Below, in pieces: positions 6,377 through 6,720 of a stretch of DNA of 6,720 nt (the first letter of the stretch is position 1; every line of letters begins with the position of its first letter). The translations under genes and the position numbers were made by a program. This stretch comes from Chloroflexota bacterium (GTDB lineage: Bacteria > Chloroflexota > UBA6077 > CF-72), in assembly GCA_019242065.1 (NCBI GenBank), contig JAFAWJ010000999.1:1-6720 (forward strand). Direction: 5' to 3'. Under the pieces are notes generated by a model. It did no database searches. It worked only from the letters and a program-made list of their open reading frames with translations, and was not told the DNA's origin.

Positions 6377-6720
6377 ATGCGAGTCATGGCTTCGAACCCA
6401 ACTACAACACCATTCAGCTCGCACGCGCTCTCCCTCAATGGACGTGGGGTGTTGATTAGCTTGACGTACATGGGCATCGGCTTCAGCCCAATTGGCGCGC
6501 TGGCGCTCACGATCGGCGGTCTCTGGACGCTTCCTACTGGAGCGACGGTCATGGTCGTGCCGTCTGTTGTACTCGCGATTGTCCTTGGCGTGCGTTCTCC
6601 GCGGCATGCACGTGTTGCCCTGGAGGGTTTCATTGCTGGTCTCGTAGCCGTACTGGTGTACGACATGGTGCGGTGGGATTTCGTTGCGTTCCATTTGTGG
6701 GGAGACTTCATTCCCAATAT
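6377..6720 (+). CDS. Uncharacterised integral membrane protein (partial, C-terminus outside window)
   Basis: The first 114 residues are present and the frame is still open at the right edge. After a Ser/Thr-rich polar start (about 1-22) there are hydrophobic segments at about 24-50 (GVLISLTYMGIGFSPIGALA region, possibly one long or two short helices), 55-72 (GATVMVVPSVVLAIVLGV) and 82-98 (LEGFIAGLVAVLVYDMV). A tail then reads WDFVAFHLWGDFIPN. The 'YD-x-x-R-W-x-F ... WGDFIP' ending recalls small conserved membrane proteins of unknown function in Chloroflexota and cyanobacteria, a memory-based impression. No transporter signature is visible. An alternative start at ATG 6305 would add 24 Ser/Thr-rich residues. 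It lies 119 bases after the methyltransferase, so it may have its own promoter. A long minus-strand open frame over the same bases is a shadow. Confidence 0.7.
   Translation, partial: MRVMASNPTTTPFSSHALSLNGRGVLISLTYMGIGFSPIGALALTIGGLWTLPTGATVMVVPSVVLAIVLGVRSPRHARVALEGFIAGLVAVLVYDMVRWDFVAFHLWGDFIPN

Noticed and set aside
6130..6717. 195-codon minus-strand open frame over the end of the methyltransferase and the membrane protein
   Set aside because: Its translation is Arg/Thr/Pro/Ser-rich with no motif. The + strand here carries a clear methyltransferase end and a hydrophobic membrane protein with a good ribosome site.

Overview
The window is high-GC bacterial DNA. The best guess for the host is a Chloroflexota-like or actinobacterial lineage. 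That rests only on protein style: a large NB-ARC/TPR/LuxR regulator with the LuxR domain at its C-terminus, an SsuA/TauA-type lipoprotein, and a Mu-type transposase remnant. No taxonomic marker gene is present.

Region 1 (1-122) is the last 39 codons of a membrane protein that ends like VIT1/CCC1-family transporters. Region 2 (123-1607) holds no intact gene I can support. It contains a frameshifted small hypothetical gene (about 333-727). Directly after its stop comes the C-terminal part of a decayed Mu-type transposase (about 728-1190). A roughly 400-base stretch follows with one hairpin and at most a weak promoter. This looks like an insertion-scarred, decaying accessory segment.

Region 3 (1608-6257) is intact and entirely on the + strand. 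First is an 835-residue STAND-type regulator: P-loop NTPase, winged helix, TPR-like helices and a C-terminal LuxR helix-turn-helix. After an 88-base gap carrying a perfect TTGACA and nested inverted repeats come a lipoprotein substrate-binding protein of the SsuA/TauA/NMT1 type and, 11 bases later, a family-2 S-adenosylmethionine O-methyltransferase-fold protein. The last two are almost certainly one operon. Region 4 (6258-6720) starts a new membrane protein that runs off the window.

Working model (inference): the LuxR ATPase senses a ligand or partner and controls the lipoprotein-methyltransferase pair through the inverted repeat in the 88-base gap. The methyltransferase-fold protein keeps its SAM-binding loop but lacks two of the three residues usually assigned to catalysis, so its chemistry is the most interesting open question. 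No ABC permease or ATPase accompanies the binding protein here. No CRISPR array, tRNA, rRNA or complete mobile element was seen.
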